Assembly (NCBI RefSeq): GCF_004322855.1
Contig: NZ_CP036402.1
Span: forward strand, 3,596,001 to 3,660,000
Direction: 5' to 3'
DNA length: 64,000 nt
Source of the DNA: Egibacter rhizosphaerae
Lineage (GTDB): Bacteria > Actinomycetota > Nitriliruptoria > Euzebyales > Egibacteraceae
The position numbers and the translations under genes are program-made. Of this stretch, positions 1 to 7,847 are shown in pieces; the first letter of the stretch is position 1; the number at the start of each line of letters is the position of its first letter. The notes under the pieces were generated by a model. That model was not told where the DNA came from, did not search any database, and saw only the letters and a program-made list of their open reading frames with translations.

Positions 1-588
1 GCTGCCCGAGTAGGTCGCGTAGCGGTCGAGGAGCATCACGAGCCGCGGATCGCCGAGCTCCTGCTGACCCAGCCGCCGTAGCGTGCGATGCGGCGCGATC
101 GCGGGGAGGTCCCGCAGCTGACGGCCGAGGCGCAGCGCGGCACCCGGCCCGTCCAGGGGTCGTCGCAGCACGGGACCCTCGACCGCCTGCCAGATCCGCT
201 CGCCGCGGGTCAGGATCCGTTGCCAGCGCGCGCTCGCGCCGGGGGTGAGGGCCTCCTCGAGCGCAGCGGCCGTGCGCAGGGGGTCGGCGCTGGTGTCCAG
301 GACCGTGCCGTCCGGGTAGCGGTAGCGCGCGATCGGCTCCACGGGCTCGCGCTCCAGCACGTCGTCGAGTCCCGCCCCGGTGGCTCGCAGCGCCTCGTCC
401 AGCAGGTGGGGCAACGTCAGCAGCGACGGGCCCGTGTCGAACCGGAAGCCCTCGCGCTCGGCGACCCCGAGCTTGCCCCCGACCTCGTGGTGCTGCTCGC
501 AGACGGTCACGCGGTGGCCGGCGGCGGCCAGTCGGCCCGCGGCCGCGAGGCCCCCCACCCCCGCGCCCACCACGACCACGCGCGCCAT
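1..588 (-). CDS. CrtI/CrtD-like carotenoid desaturase, FAD-dependent (3' part outside window)
   Basis: The first 196 codons are present; the gene runs off the left edge. The N-terminus is a classic FAD/NAD dinucleotide-binding fold: VVVVGAGVGGLAAAGRLA, then an acidic residue and EVGGKLG, then FDTGPSLLTLP, which is the hallmark order of phytoene and carotenoid desaturases of the CrtI/CrtD group. Such enzymes remove hydrogen from the polyene chain at the membrane using FAD. The ATG at 588 overlaps the stop of the glycosyltransferase gene (ATGA), so the two are translationally coupled. With CruF and a glycosyltransferase in the same operon, a CrtD-type 3,4-desaturase of an acyclic or C50 carotenoid is the most likely role; phytoene desaturase itself cannot be excluded because the C-terminal part is missing. 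Confidence 0.85.
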   Translation of the reverse strand, partial: MARVVVVGAGVGGLAAAGRLAAAGHRVTVCEQHHEVGGKLGVAEREGFRFDTGPSLLTLPHLLDEALRATGAGLDDVLEREPVEPIARYRYPDGTVLDTSADPLRTAAALEEALTPGASARWQRILTRGERIWQAVEGPVLRRPLDGPGAALRLGRQLRDLPAIAPHRTLRRLGQQELGDPRLVMLLDRYATYSGS

Positions 589-1769
589 CAGGCCGACCCC
601 TCGTCGGCGACGACCGGCCGGTCGCGCCACGTGAGGGTGCCGGCCCGCCGACCCGCGAGCGAGCGCGCGACCAGCCACGCGAGCACGACGATCGACAGCG
701 GGTGCGCGGCCGTGTCGACGACGTGGCCGCCGGTGCGCCGCGCGCTGACGCTCCGTCCCGCGACGCCGGCGAGGTAGCCCGCGAGGCCGCGCCACACGAG
801 GTCGTAGCGTCCACGGCGCAACCCCCAGGCCGCGGCGGCCGGCGGCAGGACGAACAGCCACAGCAGCGCGCCGACCACCGCGCCCGCGGCGCCCGGTGAC
901 CCGAACGCCGCCCACAGGCTCTTCGTGTACCCGTCGCGCAGCTCCGCCCAGGAGCGGTACATCCGGCACCACGCGACCCGGGTCCCGTCGACGACACCGG
1001 CCCGCAGCCCGGCGCGCGTGTAGGCACGGCCGAGTTCGATGTCCTCGAGCACCGCGGCGCGCACCGCCGCGTGGCCGCCCGCCCGCTCGTACGCCGTGCG
1101 GGTGGTGGCGGCGAGCTGCCCGTTCGCGGCGACGAGGGACGGGCGAGGCCAGCGCTCGGCGGCCCGCAGGGGCAGGAAGGCCAGCCACGACCACTGCAGC
1201 AGCGGTTGCACGAGCCTCGGGCCGGGCCCGGTCGCGAGCTGTCGCGGGTAGGGGCAGACGAGGTCGAGCGGCGTGCTGTCCACCGCCGCGACGGTCGCCG
1301 CGAGCCCGTCGGGCGCCAACTCCACGTCCGCGTCGCAGAACACCAGCACCTCGCCGCGGGCAGCGGAGGCGAGCTGTGCGCACGCGTGGGGCTTGCCGAG
1401 CCAACCGGGCGGCAACGGGCGGCCCCGCAGCACTCGCAGCCGCCCGTCGGTGCCACCGGCCGCGCGTGCGGCCTCGGCGGTGCCGTCGGACGAGTCGTCG
1501 TCGAGCACGAGCAGTTCGAACGTGACCTCGCGGCTCGCGAGGATCGCGCGCACGCACGGGCCGAGGCGCTCGGCCTCGTCGCGCGCGGGGACCAGGACGC
1601 TCACCCGGGGGGCGGTCGGTGGGCCCGCCGGTGGCCGTTCCGGTGTCCCCGGGTCGGCGGGCGGGTCGGCAACGGGATCGCGCAGCAGCCGCGCGTTGAT
1701 GGCGGTGTGCACCGCGACGGCGGCGGCGCCGGCCGCAGCGGCCCCCACCAGCGTTCGGGCAGGGCTCAT
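588..1769 (-). CDS. GT2-family glycosyltransferase, CruG/CruC-like, carotenoid cluster
   Basis: This 393-residue protein has a GT-A fold. After a short hydrophobic N-terminus and a Pro-rich stretch comes VSVLVPARDEAERLG, then LLVLDDDSSDGT, then a metal-binding CDADVEL (DxD-type) and an acceptor-side AVLEDIELGRAY. The C-terminal third contains two hydrophobic membrane segments, so the enzyme should sit at the membrane. Family knowledge: GT2 proteins next to CruF (CruG in cyanobacteria) attach a sugar to a hydroxylated carotenoid end group. The ATG at 1769 is preceded by GGGAGGTGA, which overlaps the stop of cruF 8 bp upstream; the stop overlaps the start of the desaturase. The sugar and exact acceptor cannot be read from sequence. 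Confidence 0.8.
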   Translation of the reverse strand: MSPARTLVGAAAAGAAAVAVHTAINARLLRDPVADPPADPGTPERPPAGPPTAPRVSVLVPARDEAERLGPCVRAILASREVTFELLVLDDDSSDGTAEAARAAGGTDGRLRVLRGRPLPPGWLGKPHACAQLASAARGEVLVFCDADVELAPDGLAATVAAVDSTPLDLVCPYPRQLATGPGPRLVQPLLQWSWLAFLPLRAAERWPRPSLVAANGQLAATTRTAYERAGGHAAVRAAVLEDIELGRAYTRAGLRAGVVDGTRVAWCRMYRSWAELRDGYTKSLWAAFGSPGAAGAVVGALLWLFVLPPAAAAWGLRRGRYDLVWRGLAGYLAGVAGRSVSARRTGGHVVDTAAHPLSIVVLAWLVARSLAGRRAGTLTWRDRPVVADEGSA

Positions 1770-1777
1770 CGCGCGGC

Positions 1778-2668
1778 TCACCTCCCGTGATCGGACCGTG
1801 GCGCCGCGGAGCGATGCTCGCGGGTGAGCGACACCGCCAGCGGTACCGCGACGACCCCCATCCCGATCCCCCCGATCATCGCCGAACCCGGGAGCCCGAA
1901 GAACACGCCGTGGGCCAGGAGCGAGGAGGCCCAGACCCACAGGTAGAGCGCGTACGGGACGCCGTCGGCGGGCGTGAGGACGTGGTCGGCGGGCGTGAGG
2001 ACCTGGTCGGTGTGGGCGCCGTCCCGGGGGCGTCCCCGCTGCCCGAGCGCCCAGAGACCCGCCGTGATCAGCGCCGAGACGAGCAGCCATCCCGCGTAGT
2101 TCGACAGCGGGATCCCGAGCAGGGCCGGTGCGTCGCCGGTCCAGCGCCAGTGCCCCTCGGCGACCATCTGCGGGTCGAGGTACAGGTCCCAGGCGGTGAG
2201 CGCCCACGCGGCGAGCGGCACCCCGAGCGTCGGACGCTGGCCCACGAGTCGCCGTGCCACGCAGTAGGCCGGATACGCCATCATCGTCCACGCGAGCGGG
2301 ATCACGAGCGGGACCCCTCCGACGCTCGGGCCCAGCCGCCCCGCGTACTCGTACGCCCCGAACGGGAACCCGGTCGCGACCCCCACGAGCTCGGCCATCA
2401 GCCCGATCCCGCCCGCGATCGCGACGAGCCCCACGGCGAAGCGCCCGCCGCGCCACGCCCACGCGTGGGTGACCGCAACGGCCGCGAACACCACGACGGT
2501 CACGACCGTCAGCGCATCGCGCGCCCCGCCGGCCGGGAGGAGCGGATAGGCGATCTGCAACAGCACCACCGCCGCGCCCAGCACGATCGGTGCGGCTCGC
2601 GCCCCGCGGGGTGGCAGTGCCCGCCGGCCCCGCTCGGCGCCCCGCGGCCCCGGGTACGTGCCGGTCAC
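1778..2668 (-). CDS. cruF: CruF-like carotenoid 1,2-hydratase (integral membrane)
   Basis: A 296-residue protein made almost entirely of hydrophobic helices (about eight). It carries conserved blocks of the CruF/DUF422 family: GFPFGAYEY, GVPLVIPLAWTMMAYP, AWDLYLDPQMV, GHWRW and GIPLSNYAGWL. The family adds water to the terminal psi-end double bond of acyclic carotenoids, giving the 1-hydroxyl group found in myxol, deinoxanthin and bacterioruberin. The GTG start at 2668 overlaps the preceding gene's TGA (GTGA). The hydrated end group would be the natural acceptor for the glycosyltransferase encoded next. A small duplication of the peptide VLTPAD lies in a loop near residue 235. Confidence 0.85.
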   Translation of the reverse strand: MTGTYPGPRGAERGRRALPPRGARAAPIVLGAAVVLLQIAYPLLPAGGARDALTVVTVVVFAAVAVTHAWAWRGGRFAVGLVAIAGGIGLMAELVGVATGFPFGAYEYAGRLGPSVGGVPLVIPLAWTMMAYPAYCVARRLVGQRPTLGVPLAAWALTAWDLYLDPQMVAEGHWRWTGDAPALLGIPLSNYAGWLLVSALITAGLWALGQRGRPRDGAHTDQVLTPADHVLTPADGVPYALYLWVWASSLLAHGVFFGLPGSAMIGGIGMGVVAVPLAVSLTREHRSAAPRSDHGR

Positions 2669-4287
2669 CGGGGTCCCCACCGCCGGGGATCCCACCGGCG
2701 CGGTCGCCGGTCGCGGAGCACCGCACGCGCCGCCGATCGGCCGCTCGCCCCGAACACGCCACCACCGGGGTGGGTGGAGGCGCCGGTCAGGTAGAGGCCG
2801 TCGACGGGACCGCGGTACTGCGCGAGCTGGGGCGCCGGGCGCCACGTGAACATCTGGTCGAGCCCCATCTCCAGGTGCATGACCTGCCCGCGCCACAGCC
2901 CGAGCTCCCGCTCGAGGTCGAGGGGCGTCTGTACGTGCATGGCCTCGACCTCCCCGGCGAAGCCCGGTGCGGCCCGGTCGACGGCGGCGACGAGCTTCTC
3001 GCCCTCCCGCTGTCCGATCGCGTCCCACGACTGGCCGCCGGCGAGCTCGTAGGGGTGCCACTGGCCCCACACGCTCACGTTGTGCCGGCCGGGGGGCGCG
3101 AGCGTGTCGTCGAAGGCGCTGAACGTCATCGCGAGCGCTGGGGGGTCGGTGGGCGGGTGCCCGGACGTGAACTCCCCGTACGCGCGGCGCAGGGACGCGC
3201 GGTCCGGGGCGAGCAGCTGCAGCGCCCGGTGCTCGCCCCCATCGCCCGGCCCGCCCGGGTAGCGGGGGAGGTCGCGCGTGGCGAGCCGCACGATCATCCC
3301 GATCCCGTTGCCGACCCGCATCCCCCTGGTGAGGCGTTCCTGCTCGGCGGCGGGTACGGCGTCGCCGAGCAGGTCGAGCGTGGTGAGCACGTGACAGCCC
3401 GCGAGCACCGCGCGGGTGGGTATCCGATCGTCCGTCCCGGTGCGTACGGCGTCGGCGCGGCCGCCACGCACCTCGATCGCCGTGGCGCCGTCGCCGAGGC
3501 GGACCGTTCCGCCGAGACGGCGCAGGCGCTCGGCGAGTGCGACGGATAACATGCCCGATCCCCCGCGCGGGTGGCCCGGGGGCCGGCGGTGCAGAAGTGC
3601 GCTCCAGCCGATCAGATCCGCCGTCCCGACCTCGTGGGTCGGCGGCCCCGACTGCGCGCCCATCCACGCGAGCGCGGTCTTCAGCCGCTCGTCGACGAAC
3701 GTCGAGTCGAGCAGGTGATCGCCGGGGGCGAGGAACTGCCGGGAGAGGTCGAGCCCCCCGAGGCCGGTCGACCGGCCGATCCCCCACAGGTGGCGGCCGA
3801 GGTGCCGGGCGGTCGGCGGCTCCTGGAAGGCGGCGAACACGCGCTCGTTGCGGTCGCCCCAGTCCTCGACGAACGCGCGGTACGCCTCGGCGTCGCGGTC
3901 GCCGCACATCCGGGCGATGTTGTCGCACGTGCGGCCGAGGTCGCCCCAGAACGTCAGGGCGTCGTCGCCGAACGGCGCGAACCCCCACGGGTCGAGGTCC
4001 TGGTACTCGAGTCCGCACTCGTCGAGTCGCAGGTCGGTGTCGATCCCGGTGTGGCGCACCATGATGTGCGCGCTCGAGCCCACGTCCATGTGGTAGCCGG
4101 GGAAGCGCTCGACGGTGGAGACCGCCCCTCCGACGACGTCGCGGGACTCGATCACCTCGACGTCGAGGCCGTCGCGGGCGAGGTAGCACGCGGCGACGAG
4201 CGCGTTGTGGCCGGCGCCGACGACCACGACGTCACGCACGACGGCGCGCGTCCCGACGCGGCCGGCCGTTCGGGCGAAGAACCTCAC
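2665..4287 (-). CDS. CrtO/PYROXD2-like FAD-dependent phytoene dehydrogenase-family oxidoreductase
   Basis: A 540-residue FAD oxidoreductase: VVVVGAGHNALVAACYLARDG with a following VVGGAVSTVERFPGYHMDVGSS, then at the C-terminus GLYLTGASTHPGGGVFGASGR, the conserved FAD-closing motif of the CrtO/PYROXD2 branch of the phytoene dehydrogenase superfamily. CrtO proteins act as carotenoid ketolases or oxidases, but many homologues have no known substrate. It is the first gene of the minus-strand carotenoid operon. The start shown is GTG 4287; a second GTG at 4239, directly before the dinucleotide fold, is equally possible and neither has a strong ribosome-binding site. The C-terminus is a short Arg/Trp/Pro-rich tail. 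Confidence 0.78.
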   Translation of the reverse strand: MRFFARTAGRVGTRAVVRDVVVVGAGHNALVAACYLARDGLDVEVIESRDVVGGAVSTVERFPGYHMDVGSSAHIMVRHTGIDTDLRLDECGLEYQDLDPWGFAPFGDDALTFWGDLGRTCDNIARMCGDRDAEAYRAFVEDWGDRNERVFAAFQEPPTARHLGRHLWGIGRSTGLGGLDLSRQFLAPGDHLLDSTFVDERLKTALAWMGAQSGPPTHEVGTADLIGWSALLHRRPPGHPRGGSGMLSVALAERLRRLGGTVRLGDGATAIEVRGGRADAVRTGTDDRIPTRAVLAGCHVLTTLDLLGDAVPAAEQERLTRGMRVGNGIGMIVRLATRDLPRYPGGPGDGGEHRALQLLAPDRASLRRAYGEFTSGHPPTDPPALAMTFSAFDDTLAPPGRHNVSVWGQWHPYELAGGQSWDAIGQREGEKLVAAVDRAAPGFAGEVEAMHVQTPLDLERELGLWRGQVMHLEMGLDQMFTWRPAPQLAQYRGPVDGLYLTGASTHPGGGVFGASGRSAARAVLRDRRPRRWDPRRWGPR

Positions 4288-4352
4288 GATCGCGGTTCAT
4301 GGCTCACCAGTCTAGATCGCGGCCCGGATCGACCCGGGGGCGGGAGCGGGGC

Positions 4353-4358
4353 TAGGCT
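4353..4358 (+). promoter_or_regulatory. -10 box TAGGCT, probable leaderless start of amidase mRNA
   Basis: TAGGCT ends 5 nt before the ATG at 4364 and no Shine-Dalgarno sequence precedes that ATG, which suggests a leaderless transcript. The 76 bp between 4288 and 4363 must also hold the divergent carotenoid promoter. Confidence 0.45.
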
Positions 4359-4363
4359 GCCCC

Positions 4364-5674
4364 ATGGTGAGTGCCCGAGCCCGTGCCGCGCGTGCCCGCT
4401 GCGCCGAGGACGACCTCGGCGCGGTCGTCGCGGTGGTCGAGGACCGTGACGGGGGGCCCGGGCCGTTGGCGGACACCCCGGTGGGGGTCAAGGACCTGTT
4501 CGCCGTGGCCGGCCATCCCCGCTACTGCGGCCTGCCCCCGGACCGGGCCGGTCGGCTGGTGGACACCGAGCCCCAGCCCGAGGACGCGGAGGCGGTCGCG
4601 CGGCTCGCTCGCGCCGGGGCGCCGATCGTCGCGCGGGTGGCCTCGCACGCCCTCGCGTTCGGCGTCATCGGGCACGGTGTCACCAATCTCGCCGCGCCCG
4701 GCCGCATCACCGGCGGTTCCTCGTCCGGCTCGGCCGCCGCGCTGGCCGCCGGCCTGGTCGACATCGCCCTCGGGACCGACACCGGGGGCAGTGTGCGGAT
4801 CCCCGCCGCCTGCTGTGGCGTGGTCGGGGTGAAGACGACGCGCGGGCTCGTGCCGCTGACCGGTGTGCAGGATCTCGCCTGGAGCCTCGACACGGTCGGC
4901 CCGCTCGCGCGCGACGTCCCGACGGCGGCAGCGGCGCTGGCCGTGTTGGCCGGGCGCGACGGGAACCGTGTCGCCGGTCACCTGTGGGACGGCAGTTCCG
5001 GCGATCCGGCGAGCGAGCCCACGCTGCCCGCACCACCGGCCGAGCCACCCGCCGCCGATCCCGAATCGCTCGTGGTGGGGGTGCCGACGGCCACGCGCCG
5101 CGAGCGCCTGGACCCGGAGGTCCGCGAGATCTGGGAGGCGCGGCTCGCCGCCTTCGGTGCCGCGGGAGCGTCCCTCGTGCCGGTGGATCTGCCGGCGCTC
5201 GAGGAGGCGCACGCGGCGAACGGGCGGGTCCTCTGCGCGGAGGCCGCGGCGGTGCACGCGAACGGGGACTGGTCCGCCGCTCCCGAGGACGTCCGTCCTC
5301 GGCTGGAGCTCGGGCACGACCTCGCCGCCACCTCGGTGGCCCGCGCCCACCGGGTCGGTCAGCGGCTGCGCGCCGAACTGCGTGCCGCGGCCGAGCGCGT
5401 GGACGTCCTGTGCACGCCGACGCTGCCGTGTCGCGTGCCGGAGGTGGGCCAGGCCACCGTCGAGATCGACGGGGTCGCCGAGGACACCACCCCGACGCTG
5501 ACGCGGCTCACGAACCCGTGGAACCTCGCGGGTGCGCCTGCGGCGTCGGTGCCCGCCGGCACGGACGCCGACGGCGTGCCGGTCGGCCTCCAGCTGATCG
5601 CGCCCCCCGGCGGCGAGCAGTCCCTGCTGCGCGGGATGGTCGCGGCCGCCGCCCTGTCGCTCGACCATCGGTGA
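4364..5674 (+). CDS. Amidase-signature family amidohydrolase
   Basis: A 436-residue enzyme with the complete Ser-cisSer-Lys triad of the amidase signature family: Lys43 in GVKDLFAV, the GGSSSGSA segment (cis-Ser about residue 119) and the nucleophile Ser143 in TDTGGSVRIP, with the 24-residue spacing usual in this family. It hydrolyses a carbon-nitrogen amide bond; substrates range from small amides to urethanes and cannot be predicted. The segment after residue 190 is Pro/Ala-rich and probably a flexible loop. It is not GatA: there is no GatB or GatC neighbour and the protein is about 40-50 residues shorter than typical GatA. The glutaryl-CoA dehydrogenase gene follows after 159 bp on the same strand, so a shared catabolic role is possible. 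Confidence 0.87.
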   Translation: MVSARARAARARCAEDDLGAVVAVVEDRDGGPGPLADTPVGVKDLFAVAGHPRYCGLPPDRAGRLVDTEPQPEDAEAVARLARAGAPIVARVASHALAFGVIGHGVTNLAAPGRITGGSSSGSAAALAAGLVDIALGTDTGGSVRIPAACCGVVGVKTTRGLVPLTGVQDLAWSLDTVGPLARDVPTAAAALAVLAGRDGNRVAGHLWDGSSGDPASEPTLPAPPAEPPAADPESLVVGVPTATRRERLDPEVREIWEARLAAFGAAGASLVPVDLPALEEAHAANGRVLCAEAAAVHANGDWSAAPEDVRPRLELGHDLAATSVARAHRVGQRLRAELRAAAERVDVLCTPTLPCRVPEVGQATVEIDGVAEDTTPTLTRLTNPWNLAGAPAASVPAGTDADGVPVGLQLIAPPGGEQSLLRGMVAAAALSLDHR

Positions 5675-5833
5675 CGCGCACGGTTCGGATGAGCTCGCGG
5701 ATGCCCTCGGACGCGGGATACTGTCCGTACCCTCTCGCTGTCGCCGCAGCGGGTCCGGCAGGCGAGCGCCCGTGCCGGTGACGACGGACCGACGCGCCGA
5801 AGCCCAGCGGCGCTACGTGCGAAGGAGCCAGCC

Positions 5834-7018
5834 ATGGCCCGTGAACCCGACCCGTACGACCTGCTCGGCCTCGACTCGTTGCTGGACGAGACCGAGCGCA
5901 TGATGCGCGACAGCGTGCGCCGCTTTGTCGCCGACCGCGTGCTGCCCGACATCGGTCGCTGGTTCGAGGAGGCGCACTTCCCGGTCGAGCTCGCCAAGGA
6001 GCTCGGCTCGCTCGGGCTGCTCGGCATGCACCTCGAGGGCTACGGGTGTGCGGGGACGTCCGCGACCGCGTATGGCCTCGCCTGCCAGGAGCTCGAGGCC
6101 GGCGACTCGTCGGTGCGCAGCTTCGCGTCGGTGCAGGGTTCGCTCGTGATGTACGCCATCCACCGCTACGGCACCGAGGAGCAGAAGCAGGCATGGTTGC
6201 CGGCCATGGCCGCGGGCGAGGCCATCGGCTGCTTCGGCCTCACCGAGGCGGACGCGGGGAGCGATCCGGCGGGGATGCGGACCACCGCGCGCCGCGACGG
6301 CGACGACTGGGTCCTCGACGGGTCGAAGATGTGGATCACCAACGGCGGGATCGCCGACGTCGCGGTGGTCTGGGCCCAAACCGACGAGATCGGGGATCCC
6401 ACGGGGATCCGCGGGTTCCTGGTCCCGACCGACGCCTCCGGGTTCACCGCGAACCCGATCCACCAGAAGCTGAGCCTGCGCGCGTCGGTCACGAGCGAGC
6501 TCGTCCTCGACGGTGTGCGGGTCCCCGCGGGCGCTCAGCTGCCGGCAGCCGAAGGGCTCGCAGGCCCGTTGCGCTGCCTCAACGAGGCGCGCCTGGGGAT
6601 CGTGTTCGGCGCCGCAGGGGCGGCACGCGCCTGCTACGAGAGCGCGCTCGAGTACGCGACGACGCGCGAGCAGTTCGGCCGCCAGATCGGCGGGTTCCAG
6701 CTGCAGCAGGGCAAGCTCGTCGACATGCTGCAGCGCGTCCAGCGTTCGCAGTTGGTCGCCCTGCACCTGGGTCGTCGCAAGGACGAGGGCACGCTGCGGC
6801 CCGAGCAGGTGAGCTTCGGCAAGCTGCACAACGTCAACGACGCGCTCGAGGTGGCGCGCACGGCCCGGCAGGTGCTCGGCGGCAACGGGATCACCCTCGA
6901 GTACCCGGTCATGCGCCACGCGAACAACCTGGAGTCGCTGGTCACCTACGAGGGCACCGCGGACGTGCACACGCTCGTGCTCGGCCGCGCGGTGACCGGG
7001 CTCAACGCGTTCGCCTGA
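5834..7018 (+). CDS. gcdH: Glutaryl-CoA dehydrogenase
   Basis: A 394-residue acyl-CoA dehydrogenase with the subfamily marks of glutaryl-CoA dehydrogenase: GCFGLTEADAGSDPAGM for flavin binding, KMWITNGGIADVAVVWA, and near the C-terminus QVLGGNGITLEYPVMRHANN followed by the catalytic-base motif YEGTADVH and LGRAVTG. The glutamate of YEGT corresponds to the catalytic Glu of the family. The enzyme oxidises and decarboxylates glutaryl-CoA to crotonyl-CoA in lysine, tryptophan and glutarate degradation and passes electrons to ETF. The start is ATG 5834 after GAAGGAGC. No other glutarate-pathway gene is in view. Confidence 0.93.
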   Translation: MAREPDPYDLLGLDSLLDETERMMRDSVRRFVADRVLPDIGRWFEEAHFPVELAKELGSLGLLGMHLEGYGCAGTSATAYGLACQELEAGDSSVRSFASVQGSLVMYAIHRYGTEEQKQAWLPAMAAGEAIGCFGLTEADAGSDPAGMRTTARRDGDDWVLDGSKMWITNGGIADVAVVWAQTDEIGDPTGIRGFLVPTDASGFTANPIHQKLSLRASVTSELVLDGVRVPAGAQLPAAEGLAGPLRCLNEARLGIVFGAAGAARACYESALEYATTREQFGRQIGGFQLQQGKLVDMLQRVQRSQLVALHLGRRKDEGTLRPEQVSFGKLHNVNDALEVARTARQVLGGNGITLEYPVMRHANNLESLVTYEGTADVHTLVLGRAVTGLNAFA

Positions 7019-7136
7019 GCGGCCCGGCCCGCCCGCCGAGCTGCCCGACCGTCCCGCATCCGGGGCTCTCAGCTGCGGTGGTCGCCGGCGAACTCGTGGG
7101 AGCGGTGGGCAAGCGAGCGTCACGGCCGGCGCTTCG

Positions 7137-7847
7137 TCAGCCGGACGCAGGGGCGTCGTCGAGGGGGTCGCGCCCGAACGCGGTGCCCGCGGTCGTCCGC
7201 ACCCGGAAGCGGGCGAAGAGCTCCTCGCGGTACCAGCCGATGCGGGGGGTCTCGGCGACCACCGAGGCGTGCGCGGGCTCCTGGTAGGCGAAGCGGCGCA
7301 GGGCGGTGTCCGACGTCCAGAGGCTGAACGTCCCCTGCAGACCGACCGGGGCCTCGCCGATTCCGACGGCGAGCCGCAGGCCGGGTTCGGCGTGCAGCGC
7401 GGCGGTCACCGGCGGGACCGCGCGCCAGAAGACGCGCATGCGCCTCGGCGCGAGGCGTGCCCGGGTGATCGCGGCCACCGGCCCCTCCACCCTCCGCGGG
7501 GCCGGGGCGCCGAACGGCTCGTGACCCGACCACCGGCCGCGCGCCGCAACGGGCTCGAGCTCGGCTCGCCACGCCTCGTCGGCGAGACGGCGCCAACCCG
7601 CCGCGACGGGGGAGTGCTCACGGAACGCGCGGGCCGGGGCCTCGTCGGCCCACACGGTCAGCAGCGCCCAGGTCCGCGGGTCGGCGTCACGGACGTCGAA
7701 CGTCCGCCCGTCGCCGGTGCCGAGCAGCTTCCAGAACAGGAGCCCCGGGGTGCGGCGCAGTCGCGTCCGATCGCGGGCCATCCGGGCGAGCGCGGCGGCC
7801 ACTCGCGCGCTCGGGACGCGGAACAGCTCGAAGACCGTGAGGCTCAC
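7137..7847 (-). CDS. CrtA-like (spheroidene monooxygenase family) protein
   Basis: A 236-residue protein matching the spheroidene monooxygenase family over its full length. Characteristic blocks appear in order: GLLFWKLLGTGDGRTFDVRD, DPRTWALLTVW, RGRWSGHEPFG, GPVAAITRARLAPRRMRVFW, VGIGEAPVGLQGTFSLW and GWYREELFARFRV. The family includes CrtA, which adds oxygen at C-2 of acyclic carotenoids; many actinobacterial members are uncharacterised and may act on other polyenes. The start is a GTG that overlaps the TGA of the kinase-like gene (GTGA at 7844-7847), so the two are translated together. It is separated from the carotenoid cluster at 1-4.3 kb by two plus-strand genes and a convergent junction. 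Confidence 0.82.
   Translation of the reverse strand: MSLTVFELFRVPSARVAAALARMARDRTRLRRTPGLLFWKLLGTGDGRTFDVRDADPRTWALLTVWADEAPARAFREHSPVAAGWRRLADEAWRAELEPVAARGRWSGHEPFGAPAPRRVEGPVAAITRARLAPRRMRVFWRAVPPVTAALHAEPGLRLAVGIGEAPVGLQGTFSLWTSDTALRRFAYQEPAHASVVAETPRIGWYREELFARFRVRTTAGTAFGRDPLDDAPASG

Noticed and set aside
588-2765. A single 725-codon frame covering the glycosyltransferase region
   Set aside because: Only the part from ATG 1769 is protein-like; the upstream part overlaps cruF in another frame and lacks a ribosome-binding site.
4352-5668. Long open frame opposite the amidase gene
   Set aside because: It is the antisense shadow of a high-GC gene; Arg/Gly/His-rich, no motif, and the plus-strand frame has a full catalytic triad.
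4364-5674. GatA subunit of tRNA amidotransferase
   Set aside because: Amidase-signature triad present but no gatB or gatC neighbours and the protein is shorter than GatA.
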